NCBI RefSeq assembly: GCF_009389715.1
Contig: NW_024068034.1
Span: forward strand, 1 to 64,000
Source: Phoenix dactylifera
Lineage: Eukaryota; Streptophyta; Magnoliopsida; Arecales; Arecaceae
Reading direction: 5' to 3'
Length of the DNA: 64,000 nucleotides
Shown: positions 21,617 through 39,321 of the stretch, one piece after another
Numbering within the stretch: the stretch's first letter is position 1
How the letters are laid out: each line of letters begins with the position of its first letter
Program-made: the position numbers and the translations under genes
The notes under the pieces: generated by a model
What the model was told of the DNA's origin: nothing
Seen by the model: the letters and a program-made list of their open reading frames with translations, nothing else
Database searches by the model: none

Positions 21617-22079
21617 TGGTGTAGAGCCAAGTCCGGGAAGGCAGACTTCAGTGGATACGATGTACTCACGTTGCAATTTTAAATCAGGAACAGAAGAAGA
21701 GGGAGAAGAGAAGGAGGAAGAGGAAGAGAAGAAGGAGAAGAGAAGGAGAAAGAGAGGAGGAGGAGACGTGGGAAGAAAATTGTTAATCTTTCATTTAAAC
21801 CCTAATCATGAAAAGAGGTCCCTATATATAGGGCCAAAATACAAAATTTGCATAAATTCCCTTATACAGAAATAAATCCTAATAAACCCACAAATAACAC
21901 AAATAACCCACAAATAATTCCTAAAATGCAAATAAGCCCAGAAATAAAATAAACCACAAATAAACCCTAAAATGCAAATAAACCCAGAAATAAAAATAAA
22001 CAAATATGCAAATAAAATAGGTCTGACTCAATCCGGAGGCTCAGGATCATCTGGATGAAGGGCTCTGATGTCCCCATCA
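21617..22079 (-). repeat. 5' LTR of the gag-chromodomain element
   Basis: 463-bp partner of 17357-17819. The palindromic TATATATA at about 21822-21831 is the likely core promoter. Confidence 0.93.
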
Positions 22080-22084
22080 CGACC

Positions 22085-23076
22085 GTACCGAATTCTTGGC
22101 AGGACTCAATGGAGTCTGTTGTATTGTTTTGCCAAAGGAGTCTGGTCTATCTTGAAAATGGTAAGCTATGAAGACAAAACGCTCAATTTTTGGCCGCCAC
22201 CATCTTATGGTTGTGTTGTAGTTTTCTGCACGTCAATCATGTGGTATTGTTAGAATTTGTGATTGAAGATTATAATTGATTGAAGATAGATCGGAGATCT
22301 CCATGTCTTAAATAGTTTTTTGATGTGAAGGAGGTTTGACCACCCAAAATTTATTGGATCGTGACAATATTTACAGTGTTATTGTTACAGTGCGTGAGGT
22401 CTGAACCAGTACCAGAGAGGAAGAAGGAGATCTATTGTGTAAGCTCCATATCTCACATAGTCTAATACTATATTAAACATAATTTAATGCCCCCTGGCAA
22501 AATCAGAAGATGTCAAAGAATCTTGTAAATATAGATCCAAATTTCTTCATTTTTTCCTCCAATTTATCTCTTAAATTTTCAAGGTATCAAAGCATACAGT
22601 GATCCATTAATATCGTTGTGCTGCATATTGTTTTCTCTTCTAAAGAAAAGGGCCCGACCGAAGTCTCTTATTGCAAATGCACACCATTTTATTTTGCGAC
22701 TAATAGAAGTATGGTTTGATTCAACCTTTATCAAGCTGCTCGGTTTGTTCGGCAATCCTAATTGTACCATGCTCGCTAGGCTGGTCGATTTGAAATTTTT
22801 AAATGAATGGACCTGATTTTCCATAAAAGTTAATTATCTGAAAAAACTCAAGATATTTTTTCTATGGCTTACATTAAAAAATAAATATTAGTGAAGGTTT
22901 TAATAAGAAAGAAAGGAGTCGAATTTTTGAACGCACATATATTAATTAATTTAAAAGCACCAACTAAGTCTTTACACTCCTCTGAGCGTTTATAAAAAGA
23001 CGACAAACGACAGCCCATCATGCCATCCACAGCCCCACACTCTCTAGTCTCTCCCAGTTATTATCCCTAACTCGAT
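22085..23076. other. Spacer downstream of THI1, no gene recognised
   Basis: AT-rich; the ~100 bp next to 23077 are probably 3'UTR of the thiazole synthase gene. Nothing else could be assigned. Confidence 0.45.
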
Positions 23077-28865
<5,789 letters not shown>

Positions 28866-29215
28866 TTTTTTTTTTTTGGATGAAAACGGGCATTCATACA
28901 ATACGGGTACGAATACACCCAATAGAGTCAGAAAACAAAAGGCCCCGAAGTGCTCCGGGCAACTCACTCTCCCCAGACCATAGGGTACCTCCTGAGTGGC
29001 TCGCAACATATGCCGTCACCTAATCGGCCGCTCCATTGGCCTCACGATATACATGCATGGCCTGGAACGTAACCTCCCTCGCCATATCCCAAATGTCACG
29101 GAGCAGAGGGTGAACTCCTCCATAGCTGCACGAGCCCTTTCGGACCTAGCTGATCACAGTAGCAGAATCTTCCTCTAGTAGGACTGAACTCGCCTGAAGC
29201 ATTCGCCGCACATAA
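28866..29215 (-). mobile_element. 5'-truncated LINE tail with RNase H remnant
   Basis: On the minus strand the segment ends with an A-run (T-run at 28865-28879 on plus). Upstream of it translation gives AREVTFQAMHVYREANGAAD followed, after a stop, by VTAYVASHSGG. This is the C-terminal RNase H-like region carried by many plant LINEs (RVT_3 type). Stops at several positions show it is inactive. Only the last ~350 bp of the element are present. Confidence 0.7.
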
Positions 29216-31704
29216 CACATTTAGGTTGATGAAAGAGAGCTACTTAGAGTGCTCCTAAATCTATTTTTTTTTGCTTTTTTTTTTTTTATATATATTCGTA
29301 TTGGTATTGTCTCTGGCAGCCATCTACTCGCTTGGGTGAAAAAAGTCGGAAAAAGTGGGAGTCAGTTTTATGATTGATATTATAATGCTATATATCAACG
29401 TCTAGAGAAAATATCTGTTGTCAGACTGCAATTCATTGTCTGGGAGAGATAGGCAAAGCAACTTGTTATTTGTACGTAAAGCTGCCATATTCTGTGTGAC
29501 ACCAAGAATTGGTCCATCACCACACCAAAAAAAAAAACATCAACACCACCGTAGTCTCTTTGTTGATTCCTTGTTTTTTCCTCTTCTTTTCTTTTCTTTT
29601 TGTCATTTCCGGTTAGACCGTCCGGATGTGGTTGAATAAGGCTATCTTTGTGGACTCTCGGATCAAAGCATATCGGTTTCTTCTAGGCTCTGCCCCATTT
29701 TATATTGCTCCACAACCTCTTTGGTTCAGGATCACATTTTAGGCCCTTACGGTGGTCCTCGGTTGCCAGCCTCAGCATAAGGTTGTTCAATCATAATCCA
29801 TGTTTTATACGTTCAAAACACAAAAATATCTCTCTCCACACATTGTAGGGAGAACTTTAAGCTCAAATAATTTCAGGTTGGGTTCTACCATGCCATATGT
29901 AAGCTTAAGAAGGGATTGGCCCTTCTAATTGCAGCAAGACATGCTGGAGTTTTAGAATTTGGTGCTTCAATTCAAGCACTGAACCGCCTCCAAGCTCATG
30001 TTATTTAGGTGCTCCATTTGTCATGGCTAAACCTAGGCTAATCCAATTGTCTAAGTGAAATCGTTAGCAATACTGACCTAGCTTTAGCCCGAGCTCGCAA
30101 ATTTTTCACAAAATTTTGAAGAGCCTTTCATTTTAATTACGCTAAGGCCTAGTTTCGAAGCTAATAAGACTGGATAAAGCAATTTTTTTTTACTTTCCCT
30201 TTCCCTCATTACTTTGTACTGTAATGCCACCAAGTCATTGCCTTAGATTAAAAGACAAACATACCTAACTCTTTAGGGTTACTTTTTGCTAATAAATGAT
30301 CGTTCTGGTCATTTTAACAATATAGATGTGATAAAAATGGGATAAGGCACTTATGCCTCCCTTATATATAAAAGAAAAATTTAAAAAAAACTTGGTTAGT
30401 TGACAATGTTATACACCTATAACACTGAAACCATGGTTCTTGAGTTATAGCATGCATTCTTACGAAGTATACATGCAAGAAAATTAAGTCAGGTTTCGCT
30501 AGTCTTGAGCTTTACTTTTTTAATCAAGCCTAGATTATTCGAGATAGTCCAGATACCATCCAACCCAGGCCCAAACACTAAAAAGGATCATGTCTAAATT
30601 TTTATTTAGACACTAACCGTTAATTGATTAGGTCGAACTTAGATCTGTATATCTATGGGTCGGAAATGGATTGAGTCTAGATGCAGGTCCAAATAACCCA
30701 ATGGGTCCATGCTTCAAAAACTAACTATTTGGAGAAATTATACGTTCGGGGCCTAAGGTTTGTATTATGGACTACATCAATTGATCAGCAAATGATTAAA
30801 GCAATTCCCAAGCAAGATTCAACTAAATAGTGTTGGAGACGACTCAACTCAATCCTATTACATGAGAAGTCATTACCATATCATATTCTAATAGAGATCA
30901 TGCTTAATTAAGTGGTTTACAACGGGGTCATGTTCAAATCAAATCACTTCGGACTGCAACGAAGAAGGGAATGTTCCTCTTCAAGCCAAATGGATATGAA
31001 CCAATAAAAACAAAATAATGAACCAACTTGATGATGCATAACAAATTTAAGATTTGTCTAATGTGATTAATTATTTTAAATCCATTTCAAATCAGGCTAT
31101 AGGCATCAGAAGACAGTTTAAGAAGCTGATTAATTTATGATGGTATGTAGCTAACTTGCAACTAGATGGTCTAATTATTTTTAGATGATCATGATGCTTG
31201 GGTTCCATCACTCGAGAAACCTTGCTAATATTATTCATTATTGTTCTTTGTCGTTATAATTACTAATTGAGATGCATATATGCATTTGATGGTGCTGCTG
31301 TCATTCAAGAACAAAAAATGTGCAGCGTTGAGTTAACAAGAATAGGTTCGTGTCCAATTAAATAGGATGTTGCGGGTTATGGTATATAACCAATGATCAT
31401 TTGATCATATATATAGACCCAGATCCATGAATCCAAGTGAGAACCTCAATAGCCATCTTAGAGGGTAGCATTCATAAAGAAGAGTGGGCCTGATTGCTAC
31501 TGGAAGGTGGTAATGATGAGAAAAAGTGTTACCATCTATAATCTATTCCATCCAACTTCACATTAATGTGGTTCGAAGCTTTCCTATGGCCTTATTCAAG
31601 GTGTTAGGACATTTGCAACCTTATTTTTTCCAGGCCATGAATTCAATTCTGTTTGTGGACTTCTTTGATTGTCAAGAGCTTGATTGCCCTTGCTGGCTTG
31701 AGGG
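29216..31704. other. Spacer, nothing recognised
   Basis: AT-rich, with only short open frames on either strand. No repeats with clear borders and no gene-like blocks were found. Confidence 0.4.
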
Positions 31705-32000
31705 TAGAGCTGACCATGGGCCGAATGGCCTGCCCAGCCCAAAATTAAATGGGCTTGGGAACTAAAATTAGGCTCATAGGATGGGTCTAGGCTAAAAAGT
31801 ATGCTTGATCTAAAAATCGGATCAGGCCTGAAAAAATTAAAATGGCCTGTCCCAGCCCGAACCGAGATTATAATATATTATATTATACTTAGCCTATCAT
31901 CATCATCATCATCATCATCATCTAAGCGTGGCCTAATCTTCTATAGGGCCAAGCGCAAGTCCGGCTTGGCTTGGCTCGCTCGGTGTTTGACCAGCTCTAA
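31705..32000. mobile_element. ~296-bp MITE-like element with AGAGCTG(G/A)(C/T)CA ends
   Basis: The left end TAGAGCTGACCATGGGCCG and the reverse complement of the right end (TTAGAGCTGGTCAAACACCG) agree over the first ~12 bases. The interior is rich in GGCC/GGGC motifs and contains an (ATC)n run at ~31896-31921. No clean target duplication was found. Confidence 0.5.
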
Positions 32001-32072
32001 TATAGAGTTGACTTTTGACAAATACACGAGTGATAAAATTTTTTTGTATTTTTTACATGCGTGTATGCACAT

Positions 32073-32089
32073 GCGCGCGCGCGCAGACA

Positions 32090-32177
<88 letters not shown>
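32073..32177. repeat. Compound (GC)n(AC)n(AG)n microsatellite
   Basis: Consecutive GC, AC and AG dinucleotide runs, the AG run being ~70 bp. Open frames crossing it are low-complexity artefacts. Confidence 0.95.
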
Positions 32178-32180
<3 letters not shown>

Positions 32181-32912
32181 TAAGCTTATTGGCTTTAAAT
32201 CTTGGTGAAAAAAACACTATGTTTTTTTGGTGTTTGCAATGCCATGCCATTGATGATCTTACTTATCTAGAAAGACATTTAATCTTTTATCTCTAAAATC
32301 CTTATACATAATACACTGAATTTTGTCTGCCACTTGATTAAATCATGTGTATAGTGCCAGCTTGTTGAAACTATCATGATTGCAATTGAGATCGCAGTCA
32401 CCCCGTGATGGTCATGATTCTTAGCATTTTGATCCATGTGAAGACAATAGAATTTCCACCAAATTCACGGACGTCATGTGATAAGCAAATTAACAGTTTA
32501 CATTGATTCAAATTGCAAAGTGCAACAAGCTTCTCTTTTTATGCTCTAACATGTGAAATTGAAGAAGTTTTACACTATATTTTAACCTGAAAATACGTCT
32601 GTTTCTTTTTTTTTTTCATCCACGAATCGGGGGATTTTAGAAAAATGAATGGAACCAACTTCTTAGCAAAATTTTAGCAAACAAGAAAAAAATCTCATCA
32701 TACGAGGCCATGTCAGATGATTTAACTTTAAATTGAAAACAATATTTCCCACCTTTACTCGGCCGAATGCAAAGTCAGCTTTTACACTCAAAAACAGCTC
32801 TATGGACTGCAACAACGGGCATCTCCCGAGACCGAAGGTTACACCGTTGTGAGGCCCAATGGATCCTTTCCATTATTTAATGGCCAAACTTTCTCCCTCT
32901 CTTCCCATCCCT
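32178..32912. other. Spacer, nothing recognised
   Basis: AT-rich unique-looking sequence between the microsatellite and the Mutator-like MITE pair; no gene support. Confidence 0.4.
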
Positions 32913-32921
32913 AATATTATA

Positions 32922-33943
32922 AAACAAAAATTATATGGAGCGGCTACTAAAGAAAGAAATATTGAATAAGCTTCCGCATTTCTCGAACATACCTATAGTC
33001 CAAAAACTGTCCTTACTAATAAAATTATCAATCCTGTGATTAAAAAAAAAATATACAGTATTTTATTTTTTATATTTTTAGAGCATATTTTTTATTGATA
33101 TATATTTTTCAGATAATACACACTAAGTAAATTAATCATCTAGCAAGTTAACACACATCTCTAAAAATTAGTACATAATTTTCAAAACATAGTATTCACT
33201 AATGCACAGTACGCGATGAAGTGATACATACTTTGCAAATTAGACAAAATTAGAAAATTATATATTATATACTAGTATGAATGAACACAATATTTTGAAA
33301 ATATATCGATTTACTTAGAAGTATATATTGATTTATAGGATAATTAATTTGCTTGATGTGTAACATTTAGCTATGTAGTATGCTCAGATAAAAGTATGTA
33401 CTGGAAATTATATATCGATTTACCTGGAAGCATATATTAAATCTTATTGAGTGCATATCAAAGAGGCCTGCAATATGCATCAAGAAGCCAATGAGTGTGT
33501 ATCACCTAACTATATTATATGTAATGGCGAAGATAATGATCAAGAAACTATATATCAATTTATTGAGAGATGTGTATTAAGTTACTAGATAATTAATTTG
33601 CTAAGTATGTATCACCTGGTTGGGTACTTTGCACTGGTAAATATTATATTTTGCAAATTATGTATCGATTTACTTAGAGGTTTGTATTAAGTTAGTAGAT
33701 GATTAATTTGTTTAGTGTACATCACTTGGCCATTTAGTGTCTACTAATAAAAAGAATTCTGAAAACGAAGAAAAAAAAGTATGCCAAACTTTTTTTGTAA
33801 TTACGAGATTGACAACTCCATTAGTACGAGGAATCTTTTATTTTAAGTTTTTTCTTTAAAATGGGCACTAGAGATAACAAGGCAATATAGGAAGCCTATC
33901 CCATATTTTTTTCCTTGGTGCCCGCTATATATGGTTTTTGTTC
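32922..33943. mobile_element. Mutator-like MITE, copy 1
   Basis: A 1022-bp AT-rich element with inverse ends: left AAACAAAAATTATATGGAGC, right (reverse complement) GAACAAAAACCATATATAGC. A 9-bp duplication AATATTATA flanks it at 32913-32921 and 33944-33952, the length typical of Mutator-like elements. The interior contains repeated blocks around 'tgtattaagtt.ctagatgattaattt' and 'tgtgtatcacctggctat.tagtgtgtactagt'. No ORF. Confidence 0.75.
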
Positions 33944-33963
33944 AATATTATACATAAAATAAT

Positions 33964-34969
33964 GAACAAAAACCATATGAGGCGGCTACCAAAGAAAGAA
34001 ATATCGGATTGGCTTTTTTATTTTGTCACATTTCTTCTAGTGCCTATCTTAAAGAAGAAACAAAAAAGTCAAAAACTTCTATTCTAGCGGAGTCGTCAGT
34101 CTCGTGATTAAAAAAAAAGCGGCATCCTCTTTTTTATTTTTAGAATTTATTTTTTACTAGTACACAGTATATGGCTGATGATACATATCAAATAATTTAA
34201 TTATCCAGCAAGTCAATACACACTTCTAGATAAATAGTTTTTAAAACATGACGTTTACAAATACATAAAACATGGCTAGGTGATACACACTTAACAATTA
34301 GACAAAGCTAGAAAATAATATACTGTGTACTAGTAATGATGAACACTATATTCTGAAAGCTATATATCGATTTACTTAGAAGTGTGTATTGACTTGCTAG
34401 ATGACTAAATTGTTTGATGTGCACCCTCTAGCTATGCAGTGTGTACTAATTAAAAGTATATTCTAGAAACTATGTATAATTTACCTGAAGATGTGTATCA
34501 GATCACTGTTAAGTTTGTATCAAAAGGCTTGCAATATACATTAGAAATAAATAAGTATGTATCACCCAACTATACAGTGTGTACTGGTGAATATGATGTT
34601 CCGAAAACTATGTATTAATTTGTTTGGAGATGTGTATTAAGTTTCTAAATGACTAATTTGCTAGGTATGTTACCTGATTGTGTACTATATACTGATGAAT
34701 ACTATATTTTAGAAATCATGTATTGATTTACCTAGAGGTGTATATTAACTTGGTAGATAATTAATTTGCTTAGTGTGTATTAGCTACTTATGTAGTGTGT
34801 ACCAGTAAAAAATATGTTCTAAAAATGAGAAAGAAAGAGAATACCTTGCAGTCACAAAACTGACAATTATGTTTATAAGAGAAGTTTTTAATTTTTGACT
34901 CTTTTTTCTTTAAGATTAGCATAAAAAAAAAACATGACAAAATAAGGTCACCCTATATGATTTTTGTTC
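33964..34969. mobile_element. Mutator-like MITE, copy 2
   Basis: A 1006-bp relative of copy 1 in the same orientation, starting GAACAAAAACCATATGAGGC and ending with the inverse ...TATATGATTTTTGTTC. The internal block order follows that of 32922-33943 with many substitutions. The flanks (taaaataat / tgaataatg) show at best a decayed target duplication. It begins 20 bp after copy 1 ends. Confidence 0.7.
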
Positions 34970-35397
34970 TGAATAATGCTGTCCCACTTGCGTCTCTGCT
35001 TTAAGGCAGCCTGGATTTCGCATCCTGTATTCGTGCCGTTGAAACGGAGCACTTCAGCGTGAGTCCTCCACAAGAAACCATGATGTGTTGCCCACAGCTC
35101 AATGATAGCTAATGGCAGCCTTAAAAGCTTGCAGTTTCATTGCATGTTTATGGCCAGGCATTTAGCCAGTTGACTGAATTACCACAGTTTAGTTTGGCTT
35201 GATGGATGGACACCCAACAGGTTTTTTTAGGACCAGATCTAGTGTGAGAGCTAGCATTGTATAATTGTGAGTCACAGGGAATATGCAAGGAATCAAAGCT
35301 GCTATAAGCTTCAGTGTATTGTACTCTCTCAAGACTCCAATAGTCTGAAGGATATTAAGCCCACCTCTCCTACTTCCCCAGCTTTCAAGTTGCAAAG
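34970..35397. other. Spacer upstream of XTH pseudogene
   Basis: May hold remnants of the XTH promoter; no element recognised. Confidence 0.35.
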
Positions 35398-36977
35398 ATG
35401 GGGTTATGGCTTTTTTCTTGGCTTATTCTTGTATGCTTTCCAAGCTCCGTGAGTCCTTCTTGGGCAGCTTCGGCAAACACATCGACCTCCTTTTTCTTCA
35501 AGGATAACTTTGACATAATGTGGGCGGAAGACCGTTTCAAGAAATCACCAGATGGGCCAGTGTGATACCTTTATTTGGAGAAGAAAACAGGTGACACCCT
35601 TTTATAGTCTTAACATTCTTCGCATAATATTTTTTTACATTGATCACATTCCAATATTGCTGCTCTAACTCTAGCAAAGAAGTTGAAGATTAGAATAGGA
35701 AACATATGATCTTTCTCTTTGCAATACAAGAAATCTAATATTGCAAGCTGCAGCCGATCTTTTACGCATTTGTTGGAGCCTGTTCTTCTTGAATCCACTG
35801 TCCACATTTGCTCAGAATATGATTTAAAGTGTTCCTCCTCTCCTATTTTCTGAATTCTAATGAAGCATATGCAAATGTATTAAAGGTTGTGGGTTCCAAA
35901 CGCAACAGGGGTACCGGTTTGGGTGGTTCACAATTGTGGGTTCCATACACCATACAAACCATTGTGTACAAGAGTGAGGTTGGTGGAAGGGAGATGAGGC
36001 ACCGAGGACTTCCACGCCTATTCCATCATCTGGAACAGCCACCCCATTGCGTGAGTATTCACTTGTATGTTCTCCCATAACTCCTCTTCAGATCCGCGAG
36101 GAGACCCAGGCATGACTAAGGTAACTGGGGCAAGGTAGACCTCTATAAATCTGTCACTATATTTTGGTTCTTCAGCGCAGTCTTGAAGCACAGGCTGCAG
36201 TAAGTCTTAACTCTAATCCAGTGGCCATGTGTGGTGGGCTTTAGTCTAAGATAAGCAATTACCTGAAACAAATCCAATTTGACCCTCGTCGCTAAATCCA
36301 TCTTTCCCCCAAGAACAAGATTTAAGTAATCGGACCAAGTTTACTACAGATGTAATGGCAGAGTAGACAAGGTTTGGGCATCAATCTAATCAATTATTAC
36401 AATCAGGTCGGGATGCAGAATAGAAAATTTGCAAGCAACTTAATCAGATCGGACCTGCTAAACCAGATTAGTTATTTGGTAAACGAAGGCCTTATCCTAA
36501 ATCAGAATACTTCGTGTATGTGTTTGACCTGATCCGACCAACACAAATGAGATTTTAGCTCTTTGCAAGTATTCTACCACTAGTTTCAAATGAAGAAACC
36601 TACTAATATCTCCGAGCAAGCAGGTTCTTTGTGGATAAAATTCCCATAAGAGTCTACAAAAACACTGACAAGCCAAATAACTTCTTTCCAAATGAGAAGC
36701 CAATGGGTATGTTCTCAAGCATCTGGAATGCTGGTGACTGGTAAACAAGGGGAGGCCTCAGAGAAGACGGATTGGACGGATGCGCCCTTTGTTTCTTCCG
36801 ATAAGGACTTCCATGGTTGCCAGTGGGAGGATCCAGACCCAGCCTGCGTCTCCACCACCACCGAGCACGGGTCGGACAAGTAGGATGTGGATTTTATGGG
36901 CCGGGAGGAACCTCGTCACATATGACTACTGCAAAGACCACGATAGATATCCCACACTGCTCAAGGAGTATAGATAT
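35398..36977 (+). pseudogene. Xyloglucan endotransglucosylase/hydrolase (XTH) pseudogene
   Basis: XTHs are cell-wall GH16 enzymes that cut and rejoin xyloglucan. Exon 1 (35398-35590) encodes a signal peptide and FFFKDNFDIMWAEDRF, but a TGA (35563-35565) replaces the expected Trp codon; it ends at a GT donor. The second recognisable part (35943-36050) gives PYTIQTIVYKSEVGGREMRH and, in a shifted frame, DFHAYSIIWNSHP, ending at a C|GTGAGT donor. The third (36624-36977) starts after a CAG acceptor with FFVDKIPIRVYKN, continues to MFSSIWNAGDW, then has a TAA stop and a one-base insertion, and goes on in another frame with PDPACVSTTT and RNLVTYDYCKDHDRYP. The part carrying the catalytic ExDxE motif is missing. 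Retained intron borders show a gene duplicate, not a retrocopy. Confidence 0.85.
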
Positions 36978-37821
36978 CTAAGAAGCCACCAATCAGAAGA
37001 ATGGTTTAGTTTTAGATTTTAAGCATGGTATAGATGATATTGGCATATTTTTTTAAGAAAAATACTGTCATATTTGAGGAAAAGAATGATATATATCATT
37101 CGTTTATGTATTTAATTTTCGTTATCAGCAACCACCAGCTTAGTAGGTATGGCAAGGGTTACTGAGAAAAAGAACTGTCATGGTCTTCAAATTTCGGGTT
37201 GCAATTTAATATTCTTGCTATAGAGCATGATTTAGCAAGCCATCAAACAGCTATGAAGTTAAAAAAAAAAAAAAGCAGTCATCACCCACAATTTCACCGT
37301 CTCAGAATCGTCTGTGAAAAATTAACTTAAGACCATGAATTACACTGGCTATCATGAAGTCATCAACTTTAGAGTTTCTGATAAAGATATTCAAGGGAAA
37401 CCCTCGGTCAAACGAACACCGGACAACCCTCGGTCAAACGAACACCATGGTTTCACCCAAAACTGTCAGCCCTCTCCTCCAACAGAAGCAAGATGCTGGT
37501 TTTCTTGCTTAAGAATTGAAAGGAAGAAGCACGTAAAGTAAAATATGGCATCCAAACTTTCAGTGTTCTTATCAGAACTCTTTTTTGAGGATTATTGTTA
37601 CCAGAACTCAAACAAGCGAACATCAAACTGCAATTCATAACAAAAAACTCAAGATAACATATGTTCTCAATGGAACTCAGGTCACAGAAACAAGCCAATA
37701 GAAGATGTGCCCCCATAGGCTCACAGGACAAATTATGTCAAGCATCAATTGATGGAGCTAACAAGATAATATCTCACTGCAGTCTGAAGTAGTAACACTA
37801 TAACGCTTGATTTGCAGCTAC
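36978..37821. other. Spacer and probable 3'UTR of eIF1
   Basis: AT-rich; the part next to 37822 is probably 3'UTR of the minus-strand eIF1 gene. A 20-bp tandem duplication ('cctcggtcaaacgaacacc') lies near 37401-37445. No gene. Confidence 0.4.
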
Positions 37822-39311
37822 TTAGAAACCATGTATCTTTATGTGTTCTTTCTTCACGATGCCAGCCTGTAACACGAAAAAATGAAAGTAAATCATTGCA
37901 ATGTCATGCCAAGGCATGATTAAAACTTTAAAACTGCCCGTATGAGCCCACCAATGCTTATTATCGAATGGAATATCTATCAAAGCCATCACAATCAAAA
38001 TAAAGTAACAACCATGACTTGCTGAAAACAGTAGTCTAGGAGGGGGTGTGGCTATATGCAACCAGACCCGCCAAACCGTCTGAATGGAGGAGTCTTCTGG
38101 GAGGACTATTTCTACAAATGGGTTGGATTTGGGTATCTGAGGCCCAACCAGTGTAGGCCTCCGGTGCCTAAAAGGCTTCTTTGGGCTGGACAAGTTCTTA
38201 AAGACTAATTCTGGTCCCTGCGATAGCGGAAAGACTGCCATGAGCCTTCAATATTTCCCCCCTCCCTCCCTCAACCAGTGTAGGCCTCCGGTGCCTAAAA
38301 GGTGTCTTTGGGCTGGACAAGTTCTTAAAGACTAATTCTGGTCCCTGCGATAGCGGAAAGACTGCCATGAGCCTTCAATATTTCCCCCCTCCCTCCCTCC
38401 CTCCTCTCTATAATGACCAATTAGACCCTTCATTTCGGCCTAATTTCTTTTTTCTTATTTTTTTTGATAGATATATGACTACCAAGTGATGCCCTACTCG
38501 AGTTGGGGAATCAGGTGCGGTTCCATTTTAAAATAATCAGGTTGGCTATGGGTTTATTCTTATCAACCTGATTAGCTAACCCAAATTTGACCTTACTGAA
38601 AGCCGATCCTGCTCCACCCATTGCCACCCTAAGCCCATGCCATATTGATGATACTGAAAGATTCCATGACTGACTATTCCAACGATGACTAATTTCTATA
38701 CAGAGCCTGGTGGACTCACGGTAGAAAATGGCTTCCAATAAAACATGGCAAAAAGAATACCTGGACAAGGAAAGTGGCCACATTCTTTCGCTGGTCACCT
38801 TGAAGTTGAATGACCTGCAAACCACAATGCAGTTAAGGATGAAACAGAAGTAATAACACACGCACCAGAAATTTATCCAAAATGCCTGATTTGTCACAGC
38901 ATCTAAAATACATGTGAAACTGTACCTGGCCCAGCTCTGGGTCCTGGACAACAGTACCATTGCAGCAGAACTCCTTCTTGAGATCCTTTAAGATCTTGTT
39001 ATAGCTAAATTCCTTTTTCAATCCTTGTACCGTAGTCAGACTCTTCCTGCCATTGCGCTGTTGTATGCGCACATGCACATACTCTTTTGAGCCAGCACCA
39101 GAGTCCCCAGCATTTGCCTCAGCAAACGGATCTGTGCCAAAGAAACCAGGACATGAAAAAATTCAGTGAAGACTACAGCATGCATAAATGTTTTGTTATA
39201 GAAAGATTTTGAATGCATACAAGCACTCAAACATAGTTGCACATGAAGTCCAGAACAGAAACTTATAAACATACCGTAAGCAGTTGGGATCTGGACGTCA
39301 AGATCAGACAT
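37822..39311 (-). CDS. SUI1: Translation initiation factor eIF1 (SUI1)
   Basis: Four coding exons, all with GT-AG borders: 39311-39275, 39131-38926, 38814-38761 and 37866-37822. They total 113 codons plus TAA, exactly the length of plant eIF1. The product binds the 40S subunit near the P site and enforces AUG selection. Landmarks: start MSDLDVQIPTAY, then DPFAEANAGDSGAGSKEYVHV, the basic loop QQRNGRKSLTTVQG, LKDLKKEFCCNGTVV, VIQLQGDQRKNVATFLVQ (exactly exon 3) and the end AGIVKKEHIKIHGF (exon 4). The Asp codon at residue 13 is split between exons 1 and 2. Introns are 143, 111 and 894 bp. The leader is interrupted by an intron of ~1.94 kb (41258-39322). The gene appears intact. Confidence 0.97.
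38145..38398. repeat. 127-bp tandem duplication in the last eIF1 intron
   Basis: The unit beginning 'caaccagtgtaggcctcc' recurs at 38145 and 38272, nearly identical (about two substitutions seen), ending in a CCCTCC run. Confidence 0.9.
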
Positions 39312-39321
39312 GAACACTTGG

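Larger units (their letters stand above)
17357..22079 (-). mobile_element. Non-autonomous Ty3/gypsy LTR retrotransposon (gag-chromodomain derivative)
   Basis: Two 463-bp LTRs (17357-17819 and 21617-22079) begin TGGTG and end CATCA on the plus strand, and 5-bp target duplications CGACC flank them at 17352-17356 and 22080-22084. The element reads on the minus strand. The primer site TGGTATCAGAGC (initiator tRNA-Met) is at 21602-21613, 3 nt inside the 5' LTR, and a purine-rich GGGAGGAG tract lies next to the 3' LTR at ~17820-17830. The LTRs differ at about 11 positions by eye (~2.4 percent), so insertion is fairly recent. A 2.2-kb GC-rich leader precedes a single 534-codon ORF. Reverse transcriptase, RNase H and the integrase core are missing, so mobility would need a helper element. 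Confidence 0.93.

Noticed and set aside
22980-23076. TPP riboswitch downstream of THI1
   Set aside because: No conserved TPP aptamer blocks seen; in flowering plants the riboswitch is associated with THIC.
32015-32296. Frames with Arg-Glu or Ser-Leu runs
   Set aside because: Translation of an AG microsatellite.
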